A stretch of DNA of 64,000 nucleotides from the NCBI RefSeq assembly GCF_000006445.2, contig NC_006044.2, positions 124,001 to 188,000 on the forward strand, given 5' to 3'. The first letter of the stretch is position 1. Every line of letters begins with the position of its first letter. This document shows positions 20,771 to 30,297 of this stretch, one piece after another. Position numbers and translations under genes: made by a program. Origin of the DNA: Debaryomyces hansenii CBS767 (Eukaryota > Ascomycota > Pichiomycetes > Serinales > Debaryomycetaceae). The notes beneath the pieces were generated by a model that made no database searches, was not told the origin of the DNA, and was given only the letters and a program-made list of their open reading frames with translations.

Positions 20771-22378
20771 TTATTTTTTCTTAATTTGGATAATTTTCTT
20801 CAACGCTAGTCTGGCATCACCAGAATCGTCAGACGCAGACGATGCTGACGATGGAGTCAGAGATGAAGGGGGTAACGCGCTTTCAAGAGATCTCTTAGGT
20901 TTGGAACCATTACTCATGAGATTGGTCATGCATACCGTGTTTTGAAGCTGAGGCTGCTGGGGAGATTGAGGTTGATGGCCACCAGAGACGCCGTTCATGA
21001 AGAACTCTTGGTTTGATAAGAACTGCGAATTATTGGTGGTCTTCTTCTGTTGTGGCGAATTGATGTTCATGATGGAGTACATCATCGAATTGAAGTTTGG
21101 AGTCAAGTTAAAGTTTAGGTTGGAAGGTGTCAACCCAGTAGAAATATAGTAGTTGTCCTTCTGTTTAGGAGTTTGAGGTAATTGCGAATGAGTCTTTTCT
21201 GATAGAGAGTCATTTGAACACTCATTAATAGACATTAGTGTAGACGCAGAGTTGAGTGCATTGGATGAAACACCAGTGATGTCCGAATGATGTCTTCTCA
21301 AAGTACCTGGATGTGACACCAGCTTATCGCCATCGCTGCCATTAGAACTAATAGTGGATTTCTTGTATTTTTGAGGAACATGGTTGGTCTCGAGGCCAAT
21401 GGTGGAATCTACTCTTGCGAAGTCCATTTCCTTTATAGGGCTTTCAACGAACTTCTGCTCAAACAATTGTTCATTTGACAGCTTAGACTGCTTTGCTTCA
21501 TCAGTCCTTTTATCATTTGACTGAAAGAAATCGTTTGATAGCACTGCCTTGCCCAGGTCGTCAATAGTAAGTTTGAGCTGAAAATCATTTTTATTAACTA
21601 GTGGCTTGCTTACTGGCACGATTTCCTTAGTGATAGCGACAGGAGGTAACAAGTTCTTAGCGTCGTTATTTGGCTTTTCAATTGTTTCTGGTACGTAGTT
21701 TTCGTTTCCAAAAAACATATATGATGGATTGACTATCGATTTAGCACCGCTACTGGTTGGAGTGGGAAAAACATTCTTGTGGTTATGAATACTAGGAGTA
21801 GACAATATATCTGGTTGGTGATACGGCATACTCAGGGATCTTATCAGTGGAGAACCATACTCATCGGAATGAATGCTATCTCGGGGATTAGACTGGGTAA
21901 TCATCGAAATGTTGTCTAACGTTTGAGAATTGATCAGGTGGTACGGCGTAAACGTCGACCCATTGATAGCACCAGACAAAGGAGTTACCATCAAATCATT
22001 TTTCGGTTTCTTTTGTCCTCCAGACGATTCCACACTCATGGAGCTTTTGCTTCTCTTTCTTTTTGAATTAGGGGAAACCCTCATCAACGGCGTGAACACA
22101 TCTGGTGCACCTCTCTTGACAATCAAATTCGAATTGTTCTCTGCCGTAGGACTATTGCACATCGGGGACGTGTTTACGTTGATGTTGAGGGTCGTCGTAA
22201 TCTTGTTACTTAAGGAATCAGCTTTTGGAGGCCTGCCTCTCTTCTTCTTCGCCGAAGGCGTGGCATTAATCGACGACGTCGGTGACGATGACGATGGAAA
22301 TGACATAGGTAATGCCAGTGAAATCACCACGTTATTACTATTGTTAAATAGGGGGTCGATAGCTGTTATATTAGCCAT
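20771..22378 (-). CDS. AT-hook low-complexity nuclear protein, unrecognised
   Basis: A 535-residue protein with one AT-hook (KKRGRPPKA, about residues 44-52), several basic clusters (SKRKRSKS) and many SP/TP sites, consistent with a nuclear, kinase-regulated protein. A short ordered motif near residue 420-445 (FNLTPNFNSMMYSIMNINSP) weakly recalls a motif in the SBF/MBF cofactor Stb1; this is from memory and uncertain. The C-terminus ends in a conserved-looking helix, DARLALKKIIQIKKK. The rest is Ser/Asn-rich and disordered. The very long 5' region (22379-23930) suggests complex regulation. I cannot name an orthologue. Confidence 0.75.
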   Translation of the reverse strand: MANITAIDPLFNNSNNVVISLALPMSFPSSSSPTSSINATPSAKKKRGRPPKADSLSNKITTTLNINVNTSPMCNSPTAENNSNLIVKRGAPDVFTPLMRVSPNSKRKRSKSSMSVESSGGQKKPKNDLMVTPLSGAINGSTFTPYHLINSQTLDNISMITQSNPRDSIHSDEYGSPLIRSLSMPYHQPDILSTPSIHNHKNVFPTPTSSGAKSIVNPSYMFFGNENYVPETIEKPNNDAKNLLPPVAITKEIVPVSKPLVNKNDFQLKLTIDDLGKAVLSNDFFQSNDKRTDEAKQSKLSNEQLFEQKFVESPIKEMDFARVDSTIGLETNHVPQKYKKSTISSNGSDGDKLVSHPGTLRRHHSDITGVSSNALNSASTLMSINECSNDSLSEKTHSQLPQTPKQKDNYYISTGLTPSNLNFNLTPNFNSMMYSIMNINSPQQKKTTNNSQFLSNQEFFMNGVSGGHQPQSPQQPQLQNTVCMTNLMSNGSKPKRSLESALPPSSLTPSSASSASDDSGDARLALKKIIQIKKK

Positions 22379-23930
22379 ATATCAAATTTTCCCAAAATTG
22401 CTTCCTTCCTTAAAGGTGATGTTTTATATCTTATACCGTACAAATACACCTAACAGTAGTGATATTACTAGATGTAAATAGTTTTTCTTATAAATAATGC
22501 TTGATATTAACAGCACTGATATACAATATGCTGAACAAGGGTTTGCTATCTACTTATGTATGAAATAAAATTTAGCTCCTTATATCTATAGTTCTATACT
22601 AAAAGGTAAAGGATGTAATCGCGATTTGAAAAATTTTCTGGGTGCACAATTCCTAATCTAGGCAAAGTTGTCGATTAATTACAAATATACTACAGACGTA
22701 TACTCCCCACGGATGTACATATGGATGTACATATACATACAGTAGTGGGAAGATGGTGATTAGGTGATAGAAGCTCCTATTTTAGTCGGACACAGGAGAT
22801 AAAATTAACTTGACGGGCATTAGCCAAAACGCGTCTAATTAGTTTTCCGAATACGGACAAATTAATATTCGTGCCATATATTCATACATTGTTAATAAAT
22901 GGTTACAATCCAACGAATAAAGCACGTTTACTTGTGCATTAACTATAAGGTTTCGTAACGCCTCACCTAGGTTCTTTGAAATCGGTGACATAGCTGGATC
23001 CGTTGGTGTAGAGGCAGACGCATAATAGAAGGCTGCAAGTTCCCCACTGGGAGTAGTTAAATTGCTGGCGATGTACAGTAAATCTGTACAGCAATAGCAT
23101 ATGTTTATATACATCCAGATGTTATGTTAGAGGTTGAACTAGAAGTTAGGCTAGAGGGGAGGCAAGAAGTTAGGCATGGCATAAAATATAAAGGCCTTTG
23201 CAGCTGACTAACGAACGGGTTTTGTAGGATAATGGGTGCGATTCGCCTAGCTACGAAATTACACCCACGCATAGCTTCCCACCTATAGCAATTGCAATGA
23301 TTGATATAGGAACTGTTTTGTAGTAGGATATGTTGCTGTGCGTTAGATATATGTGGCGAAACGGCGTATTAACGAGTCTAGTTCTCTAATTGTGTACGCT
23401 ATAAATACTGAAACAATAGGGAAAAAGCCAAGGGGAGTACGGCCGTTTTGAGGATTGCTCGCCCGAACGATTTCGCGTCAATGCATGAGAACTTGGTATA
23501 ATTGCAGGGCATAGAATGGGAAATTTACGCACTACTGATATCGATGGATCGTACTATATGGCCAATGTATGTTAGTCTAGAGAGGAGAGGTTCATGGGTA
23601 ATTTTGTTTCCGATCTCTGGGATCCAAGAAGCGGAACATGAAAGGCTTAGGTTGTACAATCATATTCACCTGACTAAGAGTCTCCTGATTTCCGATTGTA
23701 ATATGATTCTGTAATGCGGCAGTTCTAGTGCTTTGCATAAGCCAGTAATTCTTCTCTTACAATTATTATGAACTCGCCTTCTGTATATGTGCGACAGAGA
23801 GAGAAGGTACTGAAAAGATAACGGACCCAAAAAGAATTGCAAAAATTGTTCCTTTATTTATTAGAAGTATATAAAATCTTACAAACGGATCGGTGGAATT
23901 GAAAACAGTAGTGGATGACAGTAAATATAT
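22379..23930. other. Long 1.55-kb intergenic region between the AT-hook gene and VOA1
   Basis: Unusually long for this gene-dense half of the window. It holds only short ATG frames (91 codons at 22839-23114 minus; 70 codons at 23502-23714 plus) with no recognisable domains. No tRNA, repeat element or transposon was seen. It most likely serves as an extended promoter for the AT-hook gene, whose start lies at its left edge; the right edge is the 3' end of VOA1. Confidence 0.6.
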
Positions 23931-24863
23931 TCATTCCGTTTTCTTCTCGAAGTCAACTTGTTTATCAAAAGCCTTGTAGGAGATTTCTAGAGAGGTCATC
24001 CATGACATTGTGATGTATAATATTGAAACAAGGAAGCCCGAAATAACCAAACACATCCAAATTCCTGGTGTGAAGAAACTGTAGTTTGTGAAAAGATTCG
24101 GGTTTTTTACCTTAGGAGGTTTATCATCGGCTTGAGCCATAGCAGTCTTGGACGAATCCAAAATGGTCATCATCATGTCTCCGCCTTCTTTTGAAATGAA
24201 CGATTCAGCTGCTTTGAAGTCGTTTTCTACTTCAGCCATTATCTGATTGAACTTATCGTCATCATCGTTGGCTTCGTCCGAGCCTTTAGCCCTTTTATGT
24301 AAGACATTGTCGAAATCAACCTCCATTTTTAAGTTATCGTATACTTTGTCTTCGATGTAATGTTTCAAGCCGTCCATCTTGGATTCTGGCTTATGAAATG
24401 ATGGTTTTCCTTGGACGATAACCATCCCTCCTTCAGGAGCCAAAAACTCATCAATAGTATGCTCTTTGTCATCTTCAATATCCACAACGGCAATTGCAAT
24501 GTTTTTTGTGTCGTTGGGTTGTTTGTTGGTCATATATTCAACTCTGTCTCCGTCACAAGACGATCCATGTGGAAAGTCAAGCTCTTCGACCGAACCGTAA
24601 TGGACATGCTTAATATAAGTACCCTCTGATGGTTTAGTACCATGAACTAGATTACTGACTCTGTAAATAACCAATTTATTATCATTCTTGCAGATATCAT
24701 CCGTCAATGATCCTATTGTTTCCAATAATTGGCCAGATTCAGTTATATATGGAAATTTCCCATCTAATTGTTTTGATGAATAAAACGGTGAAGTATCAGT
24801 AAATCCCAATACTGGAGTCAACAATACATGCGATGCAATCAAACACAAATTGGCCACCCTCAT
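23931..24863 (-). CDS. VOA1: V-ATPase V0 assembly factor of the Voa1/Big1 family
   Basis: A 310-residue type I membrane protein: signal peptide (residues 1-20, ending VLGF), a luminal domain, an acidic linker (DEANDDDDK) and one transmembrane helix near residues 268-292 after the family hallmark FFTPGIWMCL. It ends with a short cytosolic tail SYKAFDKQVDFEKKTE. Voa1 acts in the ER with Vma21 to assemble the V0 sector; the paralogue Big1 is linked to beta-1,6-glucan. Voa1 is preferred because the divergent neighbour is VMA21, as in S. cerevisiae (YGR106C-YGR105W). In species with one family member the gene may be a co-orthologue of both, so the symbol is provisional. Confidence 0.82.
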   Translation of the reverse strand: MRVANLCLIASHVLLTPVLGFTDTSPFYSSKQLDGKFPYITESGQLLETIGSLTDDICKNDNKLVIYRVSNLVHGTKPSEGTYIKHVHYGSVEELDFPHGSSCDGDRVEYMTNKQPNDTKNIAIAVVDIEDDKEHTIDEFLAPEGGMVIVQGKPSFHKPESKMDGLKHYIEDKVYDNLKMEVDFDNVLHKRAKGSDEANDDDDKFNQIMAEVENDFKAAESFISKEGGDMMMTILDSSKTAMAQADDKPPKVKNPNLFTNYSFFTPGIWMCLVISGFLVSILYITMSWMTSLEISYKAFDKQVDFEKKTE

Positions 24864-25047
24864 ATCGTAATATATGTCTCAGAATGGTTCTGTTCAAGAT
24901 GATATGATTAAAACTCCTTAGCAAAGCCAACAATGTTGAGATACCGTTGATATTAATTTGGTTTTTGTGTAAGATATTTATATAGTGAAAATTGGTTACT
25001 AATGTCTACAATTATTATTATTACTACAGTATATATTATTGATCAAG

Positions 25048-25406
25048 ATGCCAGCTGATATTCCAAAGTATGTGAATTAAGTATATGCAATCGAAGAACA
25101 TCGATTGTATTGATGAAATTAAAAATTCCCATTGGTTATCCAATATAGGGCGGTTTTGTCTCATAAGTAGTATACTAACATATTCGTAGGTCTGTTGTCC
25201 AAAAATTGGTGTTTTTCACCGCCGCTATGATAATATGCCCTGTGGCTACATTCTTTATATGCCAGTACTTGTTCAGCAATAATGCTATTATAAGTGGAGG
25301 AGTTTCTGCACTAGTGGCTAATATTGTGTTAATTGGATACGTGGTGGCAGCATTTATGGAAGATACCACGGAACAAGAGCCAGAGGAGACCAAGAAGTCG
25401 AGGTAG
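25048..25406 (+). CDS. VMA21: V-ATPase assembly integral membrane protein Vma21 (two exons)
   Basis: ER-resident chaperone of V0 assembly. Exon 1 is 25048-25067 (20 nt), exon 2 is 25190-25406. Joining them gives 78 residues starting MPADIPKSVVQKLVFF, which aligns with the Vma21 N-terminus; exon 2 alone has no ATG before the first transmembrane segment. Two hydrophobic helices follow (FTAAMIICPVATFFI and ISGGVSALVANIVLIGYVV) with the conserved ISGG turn. The tail ends KKSR, a KKXX dilysine ER-retrieval signal as known for Vma21. It is divergent from VOA1 with 184 bp between start codons, so the two V0 assembly factors may share a promoter. Confidence 0.95.
25068..25189 (+). other. Spliceosomal intron in VMA21
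   Basis: 122 nt with a consensus yeast 5' splice site GTATGT (25068-25073), a perfect branch box TACTAAC (25173-25179) and 3' end GTAG (AG at 25188-25189), 9 nt after the branch box. It splits codon 7 after its second base. Confidence 0.95.
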
Positions 25407-25578
25407 ACGAGTTATCGTGAATCTAGCTTCTTGAATGTATAATTTAATAGGGTAATTTAGTAATAGATACATATTTGAGTGATTTTGTGTAACGACCACT
25501 AGGTCTGATATGGATTTCAGAACCTAAGCATGTAAGTATATAGGTGGTTCTTACGGCCAATTTCCAGCGACTTTTGAC

Positions 25579-26604
25579 ATGGTACACCAGTTATCGCTTG
25601 TATCTATGGTTTCGCATAGTAATTATGTTCAGACCATCTCGACATTACAGGCATTGACTGGATTATTGACTCCACAGCCAATTTCAACGTATACATTGGT
25701 CACCAAACCTCATGATGTTTTCAAACCGAAATTTGAACCTGGAAAAGTGAATCAGATCGAACAATTTTATATGAGATGTGTAACGACATGGAATGATGAG
25801 ACTGGAAACAAATTTGATCTTGCATCTCCTGTTCTTGAAAACGACACTGACATTTTAGTGAATAGATTATTTTTGGGAGTTGATGATCGTAGGAATTGGA
25901 CCATGCAGATATCCGATATTCCCATTGCTGGTAAGAATCAGGCATGCTCTGCACAGACAATATATGAGAGTACATTGGTACACCACCATACAAAAGTAAT
26001 GGATAAAGAAAAAGTTCAATCAGACGTATCTAACGAATCAAACATGGACATTGATGATAAGGATGAAGACAAAAAGGAAAATATCAAGAAGGAAGAAAGT
26101 GGCGAGGAAGTCAAAGGAAGTGGTGAAGAAGTCAAAGGAAGTGGTGAAGAAGTCAAAGGAAGCGGTGAAGAAGCCAAGAAAAGCGGAGAAGAAGCCAAAG
26201 AACATAGTGAAGGCAATGCTAGTCAGACCGTAAAAGAATTGGTAGTGTTAAATCGAAGGGATTCGTTCTTACAATTCTTAGAAGATTTAGGCTACGATGT
26301 TATAAATCAGTTTTGGATGAAAGGTGTACGTTTCTTCCATGGTGATATAGTCATTGAGATTTTCAAGGTATTTGTTAGAGATGACGAGAAGGACGCAGAA
26401 AAGGACAAAATTAGGCTCAAGCTATTAGACCCATCCAACACTTTCCAAATAAGGACATACATAAATGTTCCAAAATCGACAGATGTAGAACTAATTAATC
26501 AAGGGACCAAGGATTTATTAAAGTTACAGGAGTTTTTGAAAAATTTGATCAAACTAGAAATTCCTGATAGAATGTTTATGGATTCTAGAGTTACTTATAA
26601 ATAG
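25579..26604 (+). CDS. MED18: Mediator head subunit Med18 (Srb5)
   Basis: Mediator head-module subunit that pairs with Med20 and helps initiation and termination by RNA polymerase II. The start (MVHQLSLVSMV) matches the Srb5 opening; WTMQISDIPIAGKNQ and the end DRMFMDSRV are family hallmarks. The length is 341 residues. The central variable loop carries an acidic/Lys-rich run with five 7-residue repeats (consensus SGEEVKG), absent in S. cerevisiae. It lies 20 bp from the convergent GTF1 stop. In S. cerevisiae SRB5 (YGR104C) also lies next to VMA21 and near NOP7 and GTF1. Confidence 0.9.
   Translation: MVHQLSLVSMVSHSNYVQTISTLQALTGLLTPQPISTYTLVTKPHDVFKPKFEPGKVNQIEQFYMRCVTTWNDETGNKFDLASPVLENDTDILVNRLFLGVDDRRNWTMQISDIPIAGKNQACSAQTIYESTLVHHHTKVMDKEKVQSDVSNESNMDIDDKDEDKKENIKKEESGEEVKGSGEEVKGSGEEVKGSGEEAKKSGEEAKEHSEGNASQTVKELVVLNRRDSFLQFLEDLGYDVINQFWMKGVRFFHGDIVIEIFKVFVRDDEKDAEKDKIRLKLLDPSNTFQIRTYINVPKSTDVELINQGTKDLLKLQEFLKNLIKLEIPDRMFMDSRVTYK
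26098..26202 (+). repeat. Five 21-bp in-frame repeats inside MED18
   Basis: Units of 21 bp encode SGEEVKG (three good copies) then SGEEAKK and SGEEAKE. Copies 2-4 are almost identical at the nucleotide level, so the array is recent or homogenised and likely length-variable between strains. Confidence 0.9.
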
Positions 26605-26624
26605 TTATATATTAACCATGTACA

Positions 26625-27176
26625 TTATTCTTTATTAGATCTAACTGTGAAATATGTAGGATTATTTCCATTCAATTTGCTTATGTCTAAACTTGACTTA
26701 ATCTCACCCTTTTCTGCATCAACTTCGTTCTCTAAATTCTCTATGCTGGACAACAAACTTTTTAACGTTATGGGCTTAGGCGCCTTATGGTCAGACAAAA
26801 TTAGCCTGAATACATCATCGTTACTTTCTTCTATCTTATGGAATTCTGCCTCGTCACCTTCATACAAATACTTGATAAATATCATTTGCAATTTTAAACC
26901 TCTTATTAAACTCTTTTTTTGATCTTCAGATAAACTGTCCTTTAATCCTGAAGCTCTCAACATCTTAGTTATGACTCTTGAATCTATCTTTATATTCCGT
27001 ACTTCATCTTCTGAAAATTTTATAATATCTACAATATTCCATTCTGATTTGTTAACCAAATCTTGAATTTGCGATTTGTTCTCAAGTATTGGACCTAGTG
27101 TTGCCTTATAACCAACAGACGACGTCCGAAATGATCTTGTTATCAATCGAGGTATTTGATTTAGCATACGCAGCAT
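26625..27176 (-). CDS. GTF1: Mitochondrial glutamyl-tRNA(Gln) amidotransferase subunit F
   Basis: GatF subunit of the fungal mitochondrial GatFAB complex that makes Gln-tRNA(Gln) by transamidation. The protein has 183 residues with an Arg/Ser-rich N-terminal presequence (RLITRSFRTSSVGYKA) and the block NKSEWNIVDII...ITKMLRASGL seen in Gtf1. The C-terminus ends with NNPTYFTVRSNKE, which resembles the Gtf1 end. Sequence similarity in this family is low, but the location between MED18 and NOP7 equals the S. cerevisiae neighbourhood (YGR102C), which strengthens the call. A second ATG three codons downstream could also serve as start. Confidence 0.82.
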   Translation of the reverse strand: MLRMLNQIPRLITRSFRTSSVGYKATLGPILENKSQIQDLVNKSEWNIVDIIKFSEDEVRNIKIDSRVITKMLRASGLKDSLSEDQKKSLIRGLKLQMIFIKYLYEGDEAEFHKIEESNDDVFRLILSDHKAPKPITLKSLLSSIENLENEVDAEKGEIKSSLDISKLNGNNPTYFTVRSNKE

Positions 27177-27355
27177 ATCGTTATTGCCAATTAATGAGTA
27201 TTAGAAGTTGCGATAAAAGAACCGTATAATGACTATCCATATTTTTTTTCAAGCGCTCCACAGTTTGGAAATAATACAAAAATCTAATCACTACTACACT
27301 TCCATACAATTTACGAAATTTTATTAAATAGTATATAAACACGAAATAAAGTTAA

Positions 27356-29158
27356 TTAATTCTTCTTATTTAACTTACCTAATTCTGCCTTTGTCTTCTC
27401 AAGCTTTCTTCTCTTTTTAGTTAAATCATCTTGTCTAGCTTCCTTCTTATCAATACCGTATTGCATCTTCTTATACAATTTACGTTGTTTGTTAGACATC
27501 ATAATCTTCTTTAAGTCCTTTTCTTCATCTTCGGCTGATCTCTTTTTGCCCTTAGATGACTTCTTATCCTTCTTCTGTGCATCTGCTGATTTTACACCGG
27601 CAGCTTCTAATTCCAATTCTTTTTGGGCTTGAAGGTCTTCATCTTCTTCCTCATCTTCTTCCTCAACGTCTTCTTCGATTTCATCACCTTCAATTTCTTC
27701 TTCTTCTTCTTCCTCTTCTTCGCCTTGTTCGGTAGGTTTAACTTCCGCATCTGGGTTATAACCACCAGCATCACCCCAAGGTGATAAATGGGGTGGTAAA
27801 GTTTCACCAGGAGCATATTGACTTACTGGTAATAATTCACTCTTATTAAGACAGTCAAAAACCCATTGAGGTTGAACATAGGTTCTTCCTGCAACCTTTG
27901 ATGCAACCGTAGGTCTATCAACAATTTGATGCGTAATATTAGATAAATCTAATTTTTTATATTCTTCAGGCTGATTAAGTTGTAATTCATCTAATGCAAT
28001 TTCAGAAATAATGGATCCACCACAAGACAAGATACAGAATTCCAAAATATCTAATGGAACTTCACGACCAACGTAGAAGATAAACTTGGATAACAAAGTT
28101 GAGGTAGGGGATGCAAATTTAGATGGCTGAGATAATAAATCACCAGCAGTCTTATTAGTAGAGGAGAACTCATCCAATTCAACATCTTCGACATTTTCGC
28201 TCACATTGTCTTCGGCATTCTCATTCAACGATTTATCAGCAGCGACTGCTTTGGAAATTTCTTCTTTAGATAACTTTGTTTCTTTCACTTTTTTACTTTC
28301 GTCTTTAGAGTCAGCTGCTTTTTTAGCATTTGGTAATAATGCCTTCACACCTTGATCTTTGGATTGTAAAACGTATGAAGATAACCCACCAATACCCTTC
28401 AATTTCTCGGTATCAATGGTAGGTGGATAAATCAAATTAGCATCATTATATAATCTGAATAAGACAAAGTGTAATAAGGTCGAATAGAATTCTAAAAATG
28501 TCAACATGATTCTGAAATCAACATCAGTTGGAATGTTGGTTGGGAACTTGAATGGAACTAACCATCTAACTTCTTGTCCCTTAACATTGGCTTGATAATA
28601 AACACCCTTGATGGAAACAAATACCTTCTTGATCAATCTTTCCTTAGCTACGTACGCCAACCATTGATTAGTTAACTTTTCGGCTTCCTTGGTAATCCTA
28701 TGACTTACCTTATCGGTTGCAGGCATATTGGCAAACAAAAACAACATGTTTAATGGATCATCAATGTCTCTCAAAGCATCTAAGAAAGTTGGATATCTTT
28801 CTTTGATAATGTGTTCTAAAGTATACTTGGGACGGTTACCTTCTAACTTTTGAGCATCACTCACTTCACCTCTACCTAAAGCTCTTTGCAATTTTTTTGC
28901 AAAAGTCTTATGCTCTCTGAACTTTCCTAACACTGGCTCATGTAACAAATATTGGATATCTTTAGTATAATAGAACGTAACTGGTGCAGTAGATCCTTTA
29001 TTCGCCTTCTTCTTATTTCTTGGTTCTCTTGGATAGATACCTTTGAAAATACAAAGACGACGGAAATCTGCTAAAGAAACTTGCAACTTTTTAACAGCTT
29101 GTGTTCTTGTGATGAAGTTCTTTGCGTTACCGGATGTACCCTTCTTCTTAATTCTCAT
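27356..29158 (-). CDS. NOP7: Pescadillo homologue Nop7 (PeBoW complex)
   Basis: Nucleolar factor, part of the Nop7-Erb1-Ytm1 complex for 27S pre-rRNA processing and 60S assembly. The N-terminal pescadillo domain begins [20 protein letters not shown] and contains [20 protein letters not shown] domain covers about residues 345-440 ([17 protein letters not shown] ... [12 protein letters not shown]). A long acidic stretch (about residues 475-520, poly-Glu) precedes a basic C-terminus with coiled-coil character. The length of 600 residues is normal. PAC/RRPE-like elements precede it. Confidence 0.96.
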   Translation of the reverse strand: MRIKKKGTSGNAKNFITRTQAVKKLQVSLADFRRLCIFKGIYPREPRNKKKANKGSTAPVTFYYTKDIQYLLHEPVLGKFREHKTFAKKLQRALGRGEVSDAQKLEGNRPKYTLEHIIKERYPTFLDALRDIDDPLNMLFLFANMPATDKVSHRITKEAEKLTNQWLAYVAKERLIKKVFVSIKGVYYQANVKGQEVRWLVPFKFPTNIPTDVDFRIMLTFLEFYSTLLHFVLFRLYNDANLIYPPTIDTEKLKGIGGLSSYVLQSKDQGVKALLPNAKKAADSKDESKKVKETKLSKEEISKAVAADKSLNENAEDNVSENVEDVELDEFSSTNKTAGDLLSQPSKFASPTSTLLSKFIFYVGREVPLDILEFCILSCGGSIISEIALDELQLNQPEEYKKLDLSNITHQIVDRPTVASKVAGRTYVQPQWVFDCLNKSELLPVSQYAPGETLPPHLSPWGDAGGYNPDAEVKPTEQGEEEEEEEEEIEGDEIEEDVEEEDEEEDEDLQAQKELELEAAGVKSADAQKKDKKSSKGKKRSAEDEEKDLKKIMMSNKQRKLYKKMQYGIDKKEARQDDLTKKRRKLEKTKAELGKLNKKN

Positions 29159-29216
29159 GGTTATAGTATTTAGTGTTAAATCAATACTAAAATCTGTTGA
29201 TAAAGATTATTTCTTA

Positions 29217-29250
29217 GATGAGATGAGCACTAACTGGAAATTTTTTTTAT
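29217..29250. promoter_or_regulatory. PAC-like and RRPE-like elements upstream of NOP7
   Basis: GATGAGATGAG (29217-29227, containing GAGATGAG at 29220-29227) followed by a GGAAATTTTTTTT run (29236-29248), 60-90 bp before the NOP7 start on the opposite strand. This is the typical ribosome-biogenesis pair. Confidence 0.55.
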
Positions 29251-29410
29251 GATATTTATGTGCACGCTCACAAATAAATAAGTCAGAAAGAGTCCAAAAC
29301 ATAGCATAGAAATAGAATAGATGCTAGTATTTGTAGGCTGAATATTGGTGGTGGCCAATGTTACAATGAAAAGTATTATAACTTTAATTTTTTTTTGGTT
29401 GTGCTACTTT

Positions 29411-30133
29411 TCAATTGATCTGTAGCTCTTGATATTCTCTATTTAAAAATGTTGCAATAATCCACATTTGATTGAATTTGCTTATGAACTTAATTATTTC
29501 TACATATTCGGCTTCGTCTACTTGAGAATATCCTTGTGGACTTAACCGAGTGGTATTATTGTGGGTGGTCATAGACGAAGAATATGCCGATGCATCGGCT
29601 ACTCTGCTATACTGATTTCTGAGATTGGATGTTAGATAGCTGCTGGGAATGAAGCCGGAAGCATTTATTTGCAGAGAAAATTGGGTTGTGTCTAAAATAG
29701 ACGTGAAATCACTCTGGACAGGATGAACCTTGATTTTTGATTCCACAGGGACGAAGAATATTGTCTTGTATTTCAATGCAATTTCGTAGCAGAGCTGTTT
29801 GAGATCCGTCAACGGCATTTCAAGCAAGTTCGAGAACCTACCTATTGAGAAAAGTTTGCTAGCGGCATATTTAACATCTCTTTGAATACCGTGATAGATA
29901 ACGTCATGCACTTTATTTTCATCTCTCAACCCCAAAAGCACCCGAATCTGGATATTATTCAAAATGATATTTGATTTCAAGACTAAGTATATTATAGTTG
30001 TATCGGAGCTAAGTATGTCACTGTTGGCTGTGAAATTTTGAAAGGTCTCCAAGAGCTTTGAGATCCTAGCTTGTGATTCTGTTGCCTTAGCCATAAACGG
30101 GTCATATGGCTGCGTTTCTAAGTTTGTCATCAT
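29411..30133 (-). CDS. Unrecognised 240-residue protein
   Basis: A soluble, mainly helical protein with no signal peptide or membrane segment. Two ordered regions (about residues 15-140 and 205-240) flank a Ser/Asn/Thr-rich linker (SAYSSSMTTHNNTTRLS). Codon composition and the lack of stops over 240 codons make it very likely a real gene. Two ATGs are adjacent at the start. It is divergent from the gene at 30298 with 164 bp between the starts, so the two may share a promoter. I do not recognise a family and give no function. Confidence 0.7.
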   Translation of the reverse strand: MMTNLETQPYDPFMAKATESQARISKLLETFQNFTANSDILSSDTTIIYLVLKSNIILNNIQIRVLLGLRDENKVHDVIYHGIQRDVKYAASKLFSIGRFSNLLEMPLTDLKQLCYEIALKYKTIFFVPVESKIKVHPVQSDFTSILDTTQFSLQINASGFIPSSYLTSNLRNQYSRVADASAYSSSMTTHNNTTRLSPQGYSQVDEAEYVEIIKFISKFNQMWIIATFLNREYQELQIN

Positions 30134-30297
30134 TACGACGAATAGTACGAGTTGCTAGTTTTATAGCTCGTAGCCTATTTTCTCAAGACTTAACAGATAA
30201 TTGCAAAAAATTCTTAGGAATGTACTATTTGTGGTTATTCTCAAATGATTGCAAAATATCCAAAGTTCAATAATAAAAAGGTTCATTACAAAACAAC

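Noticed and set aside
22839..23114. 91-codon minus-strand ATG frame in the long AT-hook promoter
   Set aside because: No domain or context; length is within chance for AT-rich DNA. Could be revisited with RNA data.
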